Assembly (NCBI RefSeq): GCF_014648075.1
Contig: NZ_BMQK01000014.1
Coordinates: 141,558-205,557 of the forward strand
DNA: 64,000 nucleotides
Reading direction: 5' to 3'
Source: Streptomyces ruber
Lineage (GTDB): Bacteria > Actinomycetota > Actinomycetes > Streptomycetales > Streptomycetaceae
In this document: positions 16,606 through 24,165 of the stretch, one piece after another
Layout of the letters: the number at the start of each line of letters is the position of its first letter
How positions within the stretch are numbered: position 1 is the stretch's first letter
Notes under the pieces: generated by a model
The model's input: the letters and a program-made list of their open reading frames with translations, nothing else
Databases searched by the model: none
What the model was told of the DNA's origin: nothing
Made by a program: the position numbers and the translations under genes

Positions 16606-18540
16606 TCAGCGGTCGTCGGCGACCTTGAACGTCAGGGTCTCGGTGAACGTGCGGCCGTAGGAGTCGGTCGCCGTCACCTTGGCCCGGTGGGTGCCGTTCC
16701 CGAGCCCGGCGGGCAGTTCCAGCCGCCACAGGTGCATCGAGCGGTCGGCGACGCTGCCACCGTCGACGAGCTGGTGCGCGACGCCGCGCGGGTCGGACCA
16801 CTCCGGACCGATCAGCTGGTCCTCGCCCCGCGCCCGCTGGGTGCGCACGGCCTGGCGCGCCTTGCCGCCGTCGATGCTGACCCGCACCGAGGAACCGGTG
16901 GAGCCCATGAAGAAGTTGGTGGTCAGCCAGGTGGTGCCGGCCAGGTCGTCCCTGGTGACGACGGTGGTGTCGGCCAGCTCGGGCGCCTCGCCCTCCTTGT
17001 CCTCGTTCCATTGCCGGCGCGCGGCGTACCACTCGCGGTACGTCGGCGAGTTGACGCCGAGCTGCATCTGGAAGCCGTCGTCCCGTCCGGTGACGGTGAA
17101 GCGCTCCTTGAACCGGTTGCCGTTCACGTTCAGCGTGAGCACACCCGGCAGGGCGCCGTCGCGGCCGACGGCGATCGGATAGCCGTGCTCGGTCAGCTCG
17201 CCGGAGTACCAGTCGCCGGAGATGGCACCGGCCACGATGTGCGGGAAGGGCAGCCCGTCGATGCCGAAGATGTCCTTCCAGCCCTTGAACAGGTCACCGG
17301 TCTTCATGTTCTCGACGCTGTGGGTGTGGCCCGCCACGGCGACCGCCTTGCGGCCCTCAAGCAGCTCGTACACCTCCAGCAGCTCGTCCGTCTGGTGCTG
17401 GTGACTGCCCTCGTCGGCGAAGGTCAGCAGCGGGATGTGGCTCGCCACCACGACCAGCTTGTCCTTCGGCACCCGGGCCAGGTCCGCCTTCAGCCAGGCG
17501 AGCTGCCGCTCGCCGAGGCGCCCGTTGTAGGCGGGCTTGTTCTCGGGGTCGTTGCAGTGGGGGTGGTCGCCGTCGGCGTTGTCGACGTCCGGGGTGCACG
17601 GGTAGCGCACGGTGTTGAGCGCGACGACGTGGGTGCGGCCGGCGTCGTACGAGTAGTACGCCGGGGCCAGTTGCTGCCGGAAGGTGTCGAAGGAGTGCTC
17701 GGCGGTCTCGGCGTCGTAGTCGAGGTCGTGGTTGCCGGGCAGGAAGCGCACCGGGCCGTTGAGCTCCTTGGTCAGGCCCTTGACGTCCGGGTAGAGCGAC
17801 AGGTCGTCGCCGACCACGTCACCGATGAACAGCGAGCCGCAGCCCTGGTGGTCGTCGCGCTTCGACAGGTCCGCGATGGCACCGGCGCGCGCGTAGCCGA
17901 CCTCGGTCCTGTTGTAGGTCTGCAGGTCGCCCGCGATGACACAGTTCTGCTTGGCGGAGGCGGTCGCACCGCTCCTGACCAGCGGGAAGTTGACGGCCTT
18001 CGGCAGGGGGCCGGTCGGCTCGATGCCGCCGTAGCGCAGCTCCGGGGAGCCGGCGGGCAGGTGGTTGTAGTGGAACTGGGCGACGTTGCTGTCGTCGACC
18101 GGGACCTGGTAGCCGGCGGGCTGGGTGACGGAGACGGTCATGTTGTCGAACGCGGGCAGCTCGTAGCGGCCCTGGCGGTCGGTGGTCACGACGTCGCGGC
18201 CGTTGGTCACCGACACGCCCGCCACGCCGCGGTCGCGTCCGCCGTCGCTGCTGCTGTCGCGGTCGCGGTCGAGGAAGACCCGGCCCCTGAGCACCGGCCG
18301 GTCCGCCGCGGTCTCCTCCGCCGGGGCGTCGGCCGGCACGACCTCGATGTGGCCGCGGTACGCGGTCTCGTCCCAGCCGGGACCGCGGTCGGCGGTTGCG
18401 GGGGCGGGAGCGGACTCGGGAGCCGCGGACGCGGGCCCCTGCACGGTGAGGGCGAGGGCGGTCGAACCGGCGAGAGCCATCGCGCCGAGCGTGACGGCCG
18501 TGGCGCGGGCGCGTCCGACGTGGGGGCGGGACAGTGGCAT
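16606..18540 (-). CDS. Secreted calcineurin-like phosphoesterase
   Basis: A 644-residue secreted metallophosphoesterase. The signal peptide ends at about residue 40 (ASAAPES). A N-terminal carboxypeptidase-regulatory-like beta domain (about 82-190) precedes the catalytic domain (about 198-420). Metal ligands are D205 (VIAGDLQ), D241 (FIGDVVGDD), N270/H271 (LPGNHD), H368 (ASHIP) and H405/H407 (AGHTHS). A C-terminal beta domain (about 460-640) completes the MetallophosN-Metallophos-MetallophosC architecture. It probably releases phosphate from extracellular esters. I did not find a convincing PHO box upstream. It appears monocistronic. Confidence 0.93.
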   Translation of the reverse strand: MPLSRPHVGRARATAVTLGAMALAGSTALALTVQGPASAAPESAPAPATADRGPGWDETAYRGHIEVVPADAPAEETAADRPVLRGRVFLDRDRDSSSDGGRDRGVAGVSVTNGRDVVTTDRQGRYELPAFDNMTVSVTQPAGYQVPVDDSNVAQFHYNHLPAGSPELRYGGIEPTGPLPKAVNFPLVRSGATASAKQNCVIAGDLQTYNRTEVGYARAGAIADLSKRDDHQGCGSLFIGDVVGDDLSLYPDVKGLTKELNGPVRFLPGNHDLDYDAETAEHSFDTFRQQLAPAYYSYDAGRTHVVALNTVRYPCTPDVDNADGDHPHCNDPENKPAYNGRLGERQLAWLKADLARVPKDKLVVVASHIPLLTFADEGSHQHQTDELLEVYELLEGRKAVAVAGHTHSVENMKTGDLFKGWKDIFGIDGLPFPHIVAGAISGDWYSGELTEHGYPIAVGRDGALPGVLTLNVNGNRFKERFTVTGRDDGFQMQLGVNSPTYREWYAARRQWNEDKEGEAPELADTTVVTRDDLAGTTWLTTNFFMGSTGSSVRVSIDGGKARQAVRTQRARGEDQLIGPEWSDPRGVAHQLVDGGSVADRSMHLWRLELPAGLGNGTHRAKVTATDSYGRTFTETLTFKVADDR

Positions 18541-18878
18541 TGCTGTGGCACCTCCGTAGTTCCGGCAGGTGGAGCACCGGCCCCGGGACGGCCGGCGGCA
18601 GTGAGACTGTCCGCCGGAGTTGAATGGCGGGCGAGGAACAGGCGAAACGTGGAGGGACAGGCACCGCTCAGTGCGCCCCGCGGGACGTACGGCAAGGAAC
18701 CGGGCATCGCGGGGTGCATGGGGCGCGTGGAGTGCGTGGAGTGCGGAAGTCGCAGGGCTGGGCGAGGGTGCGCCCGGCGGCGCGCGCCCTCGGGGACCCT
18801 GCCCGCGCGGCGGGCTCGCGCCCTGACGGCTCGACGCGGGAGCGGACCCGGCACCGAAACGGGGGCCTCACCGCGGGA
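18541..18878. other. Intergenic stretch without recognised gene
   Basis: These 338 bp lie between the start of the phosphoesterase gene and the end of the AbgT remnant. ORFs here are Arg/Pro-rich shadows. I see no RNA, operator or repeat that I can support. Confidence 0.4.
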
Positions 18879-19114
18879 TCACGGCAGGAGCACCTCCGCC
18901 CCCGGACCCAGCGGCAGGTCCAGCGCGTAGGAGACGCCGAGCACCGCCGGCCAGGTGACCAGGAACGGCACCAGGTCGACCGCCAGGCGCGACATCGGGG
19001 TGCCCAGTTCCGCCTCCGGCTCGTAACGGCGCAGCAGGGCCAGGGACAGGAACAGGTACGGACTGAGCGGTGTGATCATCTGCGCGTCCAGGAAGCAGAT
19101 CACGATGCAGATCT
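18879..19114 (-). pseudogene. C-terminal remnant of AbgT transporter
   Basis: The minus strand from about 19114 to the stop at 18879 encodes the last 70-80 residues of an AbgT-family (p-aminobenzoyl-glutamate type) transporter. MITPLSPYLFLSLALLRRYE, then GLGT-like LGTPMSRL and WPAVLGV...LDLPLGPGA, match the family's conserved end. The family is about 500 residues, so more than 80% is missing. The fragment stops exactly at the 15-bp repeat array. The neighbouring Lrp gene, divergent to it, is the expected partner of an intact transporter. Confidence 0.8.
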
Positions 19115-19189
19115 CGACCACCGGGGAATCGGCCACCGGGGAATCGGCCACCGGGGATTCGACTGTCGGGGATTCGACCATCGGGGATT
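19115..19189. repeat. Five tandem 15-bp repeats
   Basis: Five head-to-tail units of consensus CGACCACCGGGGATT fill 19115-19129, 19130-19144, 19145-19159, 19160-19174 and 19175-19189, diverging at one to four positions each, with a partial sixth. The array separates the AbgT remnant from the Lrp coding sequence and occupies the place of the normal divergent promoter region. Confidence 0.9.
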
Positions 19190-19214
19190 CGACACCGTCC
19201 TCAGCGAGCTGGAC

Positions 19215-20624
19215 ATGGCCGTCGTCAACGCCCTCCGGATCCAGCCCCGGGCCCCCTGGTCCCTGGTGGGCAAGGCGCTCGGCGTCGGCGCGGTCACCGC
19301 CGCCCGCCGCTGGAACCGGCTCACCGGGCTCGGCGCCGCCTGGGTCGACGGCTACCTCGCGCCCGAGGCCGGCGGACGGGTCCTCGCCCAGGCCGAGATC
19401 GTCACCGAGGCCGCGGAGGCCGGACGGGTCGCCCGGCTCCTCGCCCGGGACGGGCAGGCGATGAGCGTCGAGCAGACCTCCGGCGCCCGGGACATCCTGG
19501 CCGTCGTCCGGGCGCACGACCTCGACGGCCTCGCGGACTGCATCGGCGAGCGGATCGCGCGCTGCCCGGGCGTACGGGCGGCCCGCTCGCACGTCATCAC
19601 CGCCGCGCCCTTCGAGGGCAGCCGCCGGCGCCTGCGCAGCCTCTCCGCCGAGCAGCGCGCCCTGCTGGCCGTAGCCCGGCAGCCCACGGTGCCCGCGGAA
19701 CCGCTGCGCCCGGTCGACCGGCGCATCGTCGTGGCCCTCGGCGAGGACGGGCGGATGCCGCTCAACCAGCTCGCGTCCCGCGCCGGCACCGGCGTGAGCA
19801 CCGCCCGCCGGCGCCTCGCCCAGCTGCTGGACGGCGGGCAGCTGGTGCCGCGGTGCAGCCTGGCCCGGCCGCTCACCGGCCGGCCCGTCTCCGCCGTCTG
19901 CTCCGCCTCCGCCGTCTGCTCCGCCTCCGTGCCGGCCGAGCACCTGGAGGCCGCCTCCACCGCGCTGCGTACCCTTCCGGAGCCGCGGCCGTGCGCCGTC
20001 ACGGCGGGCCCGTACAACATGATCCTCGACGTGTGGCTGCGCGGGGTCCACGACGTGCACCGGCTGGAGGCGCACCTGGAACAGAAGCCGGCGCGGTGCG
20101 GCTTCCGGGTCGGTGACCGTGCCGTGGTGCTGCGCACGGAGAAGAACGTGGGCCGGGTGCTGGACCGCCGCGGGCACAGCGTCCTCAGGGTGCCCATGGA
20201 GGAACCGCTCCCGACGAGCGGTCACACGCCCGTGGAGAACCCCTCCCCTCAGTGGCCGGGCGACCTGTCGTGGGCCGGGTCCCGTCCCGGCGTGCGGGCG
20301 CAGCCGCTGTCCCGGGGCGGCGACCAGTCCCGCGGGGGAGCGCTGCGCGGCCTGCGCGGAGGCGGGACGGCCGCCCTACGGGCGGCGGACGCGGCGACGC
20401 CGGTCCCGGCGGCCGGCTCCGGCTGCCGTTCACAGGTGGAACAGGCCGGGACCGGCCAGGTCGGGGCGGCGGCGCCGCCGTGCGGATCCGTGGGGACCCG
20501 GTGCGTGGAGACGGCCGGTCCCGGTCACCTCACTTGTTCTCCTCGGCGCTGTCGTGCGCCCCGGCGCCCGGACGGTCGGACCGGTGCCGGCCGCCGGGCA
20601 GGAACTCCTGCACCTTCGACTTGA
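19215..20624 (+). CDS. Lrp/AsnC-family regulator with two HTH domains
   Basis: A long Lrp/AsnC protein with two helix-turn-helix units (about 1-50 and 165-215 of this call) and two Lrp effector-type domains, a form common in Streptomyces. Conserved sequence actually begins upstream of the first ATG (VLSELDMAVVNAL), with no acceptable start codon before the repeat array. The original start therefore seems lost and 19215 is the nearest ATG. Recognisable Lrp sequence ends near 20200 (HSVLRVPMEEP), about 330 codons. The remaining 140 codons are low-complexity and overlap poxB by 95 bp, suggesting a lost stop. It may be a partly damaged gene. Confidence 0.7.
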   Translation: MAVVNALRIQPRAPWSLVGKALGVGAVTAARRWNRLTGLGAAWVDGYLAPEAGGRVLAQAEIVTEAAEAGRVARLLARDGQAMSVEQTSGARDILAVVRAHDLDGLADCIGERIARCPGVRAARSHVITAAPFEGSRRRLRSLSAEQRALLAVARQPTVPAEPLRPVDRRIVVALGEDGRMPLNQLASRAGTGVSTARRRLAQLLDGGQLVPRCSLARPLTGRPVSAVCSASAVCSASVPAEHLEAASTALRTLPEPRPCAVTAGPYNMILDVWLRGVHDVHRLEAHLEQKPARCGFRVGDRAVVLRTEKNVGRVLDRRGHSVLRVPMEEPLPTSGHTPVENPSPQWPGDLSWAGSRPGVRAQPLSRGGDQSRGGALRGLRGGGTAALRAADAATPVPAAGSGCRSQVEQAGTGQVGAAAPPCGSVGTRCVETAGPGHLTCSPRRCRAPRRPDGRTGAGRRAGTPAPST

Positions 20625-22383
20625 ACCCCTGTTTCAGCACGGACGCGCTGTCGCTGTCGCCGTGCAGGACGGCGGAGGCCGCAGCCTCGATCTGGTCCAG
20701 TTCGGCGTGCGGCGGGACCGGCGGGACGGCCGGGTCGGTGCGGAAGTCGATGACGAACGGCCGGTCGGCGGCGAGCGCCCGGTCCCACGCGGCCTCGACC
20801 TGCTCGGGCTTCTCCACCCGTACGCCGTCCAGGCCGATGCGCTGTGCGATCTCCGCGTACGGCAGATCGGGGATGGCTTGCGACTCCTCGAACCGGGGGG
20901 CGCCTTCCATGGCGCGCATCTCCCACGTCACCTGGTTGAGGTCGCAGTTGTTCAGCACCGCCACGACCAGCCGCGGATCGGCCCACTCGCGCCAGTACTT
21001 GGCGGCCGTGACCATCTCCATCATGCCGTTCATCTGCATCGCCCCGTCCCCGACCAGGGCGATCGCGGGCCGCTCCGGGTGGGCGAACTTCGCCCCGATG
21101 GCGTACGGCACCCCGGGCCCCATCGTCGCCAGCGTGCCGGACAGGGAACCGCGCATCCGGCCGCGGAAACGCAGGTGACGGGCGTACCAGTTGGCGGCCG
21201 AGCCGGAGTCCGCGGCGAGGATCGCGTCCTCGGGCAGCTTGCCGTCCAAGGCGTGCACCACGTACTCGGGGTTGATCGGGTCGGCGTCCACGGCGGCCCG
21301 CCGCTGCATCACCTCCCACCAGCGGGAGACGTTCTTCTCGATCTTCTTCCGCCAGGCGCGGGTGGTCTTCCCGCGCTTCTGCCGCAACAGCGGCAGCAGC
21401 CGCTTCAGCGTCTCGTGGGCGTCACCGACCAGGTTCACCTCGAACGGGTAGCGCAGCCCGATCATGTGCGGGTCGACGTCGATCTGGACGCCCCGCGCCT
21501 GGTCCAGCTCCGGCATGAACTGCGTGTACGGGAAGCTGGAGCCGATCATGAGCAAGGTGTCGCAGTCCCGCATCAGCTCGTAGGACGGGCGGGTGCCCAG
21601 CAGGCCGATGGAGCCCGTGACGTACGGCAGGTCGTCCGGCAGCACGTCCTTGCCCAGCAGGGCCTTGGCCACCCCGGCCCCGAGGCGGTCCGCGAGCTGC
21701 TCCACCTCGGCCCGCGCACCGCGCGCCCCCTGCCCGACGAGGACGGCGACCTTCTCGCCGGCGTTCAGCACATCGGCGGCCCGCTGGATGTCCTGGTCGG
21801 CCGGGACCGGCGCGTACTGCCCGAGGCCCAGGCTGGACGGCACCATCTTGAACGCGTGCGTCGGCGGGCTGTAGTCCAGCTCCTGCACGTCGGCGGGGAG
21901 GATGACCGCGGTGACGGTGCGCTTGGCGTACGCGGTGCGGATCGCCCGGTCGAGGAGGTTGGGGAGCTGCTCGGGCACCATGGCCGTCTCGCAGAACTCC
22001 GAGGCCACGTCCTTGAACAGGTTCTGCAGGTCCACCTCCTGCTGGTACGAGCCGCCCATGGCGCTGCGGTTGGTCTGCCCGACCAGCGCGACGACGGGGA
22101 CGTGGTCCAGCTTGGCGTCGTACAGCCCGTTCAGCAGGTGGATCGCGCCCGGCCCCGAGGTGGCCGCGCACACGCCCACCTTGCCGGAGAACTTGGCGTA
22201 CCCCACCGCCTCGAAGGCCGCCATCTCCTCGTGCCGCGCCTGGACGAACTTCGGCTGGTTGCCGGCGCGGCCCCAGGCGGCCAGCAGACCGTTGATGCCG
22301 TCGCCCGCGTAGGCGAAGACGTGGTCCACCCCCCAGTCCCGCAGCCGCTGGAGGATGTGGTCGGACACCTTCGTGCTGGCCAT
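20530..22383 (-). CDS. poxB: Thiamine-diphosphate-dependent pyruvate oxidase-like enzyme
   Basis: A 617-residue thiamine-diphosphate enzyme of the pyruvate oxidase/dehydrogenase (quinone) group, converting pyruvate to acetate or acetyl phosphate and CO2. The three domains are clear. The PYR domain (1-170) has the catalytic Glu in ARHEEMAAF. The central domain (190-330) would bind FAD in true oxidases. The PP domain (370-560) has the TPP motif from GDGAMQMNG to NNCDLNQVT. A charged C-terminal tail may mediate membrane contact as in PoxB. ATG 22383 has ACGGAGT upstream; longer in-frame starts are not credible. Acetolactate synthase-like activity cannot be excluded. Confidence 0.88.
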   Translation of the reverse strand: MASTKVSDHILQRLRDWGVDHVFAYAGDGINGLLAAWGRAGNQPKFVQARHEEMAAFEAVGYAKFSGKVGVCAATSGPGAIHLLNGLYDAKLDHVPVVALVGQTNRSAMGGSYQQEVDLQNLFKDVASEFCETAMVPEQLPNLLDRAIRTAYAKRTVTAVILPADVQELDYSPPTHAFKMVPSSLGLGQYAPVPADQDIQRAADVLNAGEKVAVLVGQGARGARAEVEQLADRLGAGVAKALLGKDVLPDDLPYVTGSIGLLGTRPSYELMRDCDTLLMIGSSFPYTQFMPELDQARGVQIDVDPHMIGLRYPFEVNLVGDAHETLKRLLPLLRQKRGKTTRAWRKKIEKNVSRWWEVMQRRAAVDADPINPEYVVHALDGKLPEDAILAADSGSAANWYARHLRFRGRMRGSLSGTLATMGPGVPYAIGAKFAHPERPAIALVGDGAMQMNGMMEMVTAAKYWREWADPRLVVAVLNNCDLNQVTWEMRAMEGAPRFEESQAIPDLPYAEIAQRIGLDGVRVEKPEQVEAAWDRALAADRPFVIDFRTDPAVPPVPPHAELDQIEAAASAVLHGDSDSASVLKQGFKSKVQEFLPGGRHRSDRPGAGAHDSAEENK

Positions 22384-22656
22384 GGGCACTCCGTTCCCGT
22401 ATCCGCGTGTCCTGCGACGTGCTCGGGGCAGGACTGCCGGGCCGGCGGCGGCCGTCCGGCCGCCCGGCATGACAATCCATGGGTAACCGTGCGAGTCGGG
22501 GGGAAACGCCCCGGACACGCCATCACCTCCGCGGCCCACGGCCCCGCGCCGACACGCGTGCCAGGAACAGACGGCGGGGTCCGGCCGTTGTCCCTCACGA
22601 CGTACGACGAGAGGTACGACACGGCACTCGCGCGGACGGCGGACGGAGGTGTGGCC

Positions 22657-22773
22657 ATGCGACGCAGGCCCCGCACCCCTGCCCGCGCCCTGAACCCCCG
22701 CCGCCGTGTCCGCCTCCACTCCCGGCCGCACATCGATCTGCAGCGTGTGGCCGGCGCGCTCTGTCGCCCCTGA
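22657..22773 (+). CDS. Sulfur-type leader peptide (38 aa)
   Basis: A short gene, MRRRPRTPARALNPRRRV followed by RLHSRPHIDLQRVAGALCRP. It belongs to the class of small actinobacterial putative leader peptides with the core SRxHIDLxRVxxALC, found before sulfur-acquisition and cysteine genes. The ATG has GGACGGAGG at ideal spacing. The single Cys three residues before the end and a GC hairpin starting 5 bp after the stop suggest translation-coupled attenuation: stalling at the Cys codon would affect the hairpin and so the two downstream monooxygenases. Confidence 0.8.
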   Translation: MRRRPRTPARALNPRRRVRLHSRPHIDLQRVAGALCRP

Positions 22774-22777
22774 GTCC

Positions 22778-22799
22778 TCCCCGGCCCTCCGGCCGGGGA
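22778..22799 (+). terminator. Attenuator hairpin after leader peptide
   Basis: A 9-bp perfect stem TCCCCGGCC (22778-22786) with GGCCGGGGA (22791-22799) and loop CTCC begins 5 bp after the leader stop codon and about 105 bp before the first monooxygenase gene. It has no T-run, as is usual in Streptomyces. Together with the leader it has the layout of a transcription attenuator. Confidence 0.65.
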
Positions 22800-22903
22800 C
22801 CTCGTGTCGCTGTGCTCGCCGGCCGCCGCCTCCTCCGCACGTGTTCCTCGTGCACGCGCCGGACCGGCGATCCCGTACGGATCTCCAGGAAGGCACCTCA
22901 CTC

Positions 22904-24142
22904 GTGTCCCCTTCTTCCTCGTCCTCCTCGTCCTCCTCGTTCTCTTCTCGTTCGCCGCTGCACCTGGCCGTCGCCCTGGACGGCACCGGCTGGCACCCCG
23001 CCTCCTGGCGTGAACCGGTGTCCCGGCCCGGGGAGCTGTTCACCGCCGGGTACTGGGCCGGCCTGGTCGCCGAGGCCGAGCGCGGCCTGCTCGACTTCGT
23101 CACCATCGAGGACGGCCTCGGCCCCCAGTCCTCCCACCCCTTCGACCCGGACGACCGCACCGACCAGGTCCGCGGCCGCCTGGACGCCGTCCTCGTCGCC
23201 GCCCGTGTCGCGCCGCTGACCCGGCACATCGGCCTGGTCCCGACCGCGGTGGTCACCCACACGGAGCCCTTCCACCTCTCCAAGGCCATCGCCACCCTCG
23301 ACTACGTCAGCACCGGCCGGGCGGGCCTGCGGGCGCAGATCACCGCGCGCCCGAACGAGGCCGCGCACTTCGGCCGCCGCACGATCCCGCGCATCGACGC
23401 CTACGACAGCCCGGCCGCGCAGGAGGTGGTGACCGGGCTCTTCGACGAGGCCGCCGACTACGTGGAGGTCGTCCGCCGGCTCTGGGACAGCTGGGAGGAC
23501 GACGCGGAGATCCGGTCCACTGCCACCGGCCGCTTCGTCGACCGTGACAAGCTGCACTACATCGACTTCCAGGGCCGGCACTTCAGCGTCAAGGGCCCCT
23601 CCATCACCCCGCGTCCGCCGCAGGGCCAGCCCGTCGTCACCGCACTCGCCCACCGGACCGTCCCGTACCGGCTGGTGGCCCGCCAGGCCGACGTCGGTTA
23701 CGTGACCCCGCACGACACCGGCCAGGCCCGCGCGATCGTCGCGGAGATCCGCGCCGAGCAGGAGGCGGCCGGCCGGGCCGGGGACATCCTGCACGTCTTC
23801 GGTGACCTGGTGGTCTTCCTGGACGACGACCCCGCCGAGGCCGTGGCCCGCCGGGAGCGTCTGGACGCCCTCGCGGGAGAGCCGTACACCAGCGACGCCC
23901 GTGTCTTCGCCGGGACCCCCGACCGACTGGCCGACGAGCTGCAGGAGTTGCAGGGCGCCGGGCTGAGCGGGTTCCGGCTCCGGCCCGCCGTTCTCGGCCA
24001 CGACCTCCCGGCGATCACCCGGCGCCTGGTCCCCGAGCTGCAGCGCCGGGGCGCCTTCCGTCACGCCTACGAGGCCGGCACCCTGCGCGGCCTGCTGGGC
24101 CTGCCCCGCCCCGCCAACCGCTACGCCGCCGCGACCGCCTGA
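22904..24142 (+). CDS. LLM-class flavin-dependent monooxygenase
   Basis: A 412-residue luciferase-like (beta/alpha)8 monooxygenase using reduced flavin from a partner reductase. After a poly-Ser N terminus the barrel begins HLAVALDGTGWHPASW. IEDGLG (about 63-68), LDYVSTGRAG and the C-terminal GTPDRLADELQEL segment are typical. It resembles the NtaA/SnaA/DszA/SsuD subgroup, which attacks sulfonates, thioethers and chelators. GTG 22904 has AGGAAGG upstream. It lies 23 bp ahead of a second LLM gene and behind a sulfur-type leader, so a role in releasing sulfite or sulfide from organosulfur compounds is likely, but the substrate is unknown. Confidence 0.9.
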   Translation: MSPSSSSSSSSSFSSRSPLHLAVALDGTGWHPASWREPVSRPGELFTAGYWAGLVAEAERGLLDFVTIEDGLGPQSSHPFDPDDRTDQVRGRLDAVLVAARVAPLTRHIGLVPTAVVTHTEPFHLSKAIATLDYVSTGRAGLRAQITARPNEAAHFGRRTIPRIDAYDSPAAQEVVTGLFDEAADYVEVVRRLWDSWEDDAEIRSTATGRFVDRDKLHYIDFQGRHFSVKGPSITPRPPQGQPVVTALAHRTVPYRLVARQADVGYVTPHDTGQARAIVAEIRAEQEAAGRAGDILHVFGDLVVFLDDDPAEAVARRERLDALAGEPYTSDARVFAGTPDRLADELQELQGAGLSGFRLRPAVLGHDLPAITRRLVPELQRRGAFRHAYEAGTLRGLLGLPRPANRYAAATA

Positions 24143-24165
24143 AGCCGGAGGGACGGTAAACCACC

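Noticed and set aside
18541..18620. PHO box upstream of the secreted phosphoesterase
   Set aside because: The closest match lacks two good GTTCACC-type direct repeat units, so I did not call it.
19115..19189. CRISPR-like array
   Set aside because: Units are 15 bp, head to tail without spacers, so this is a simple tandem repeat, not CRISPR.
20113..22773. 886-residue plus-strand ORF across poxB
   Set aside because: Antisense shadow of poxB. Only its last 38 codons, from 22657, are a real gene (the leader peptide).
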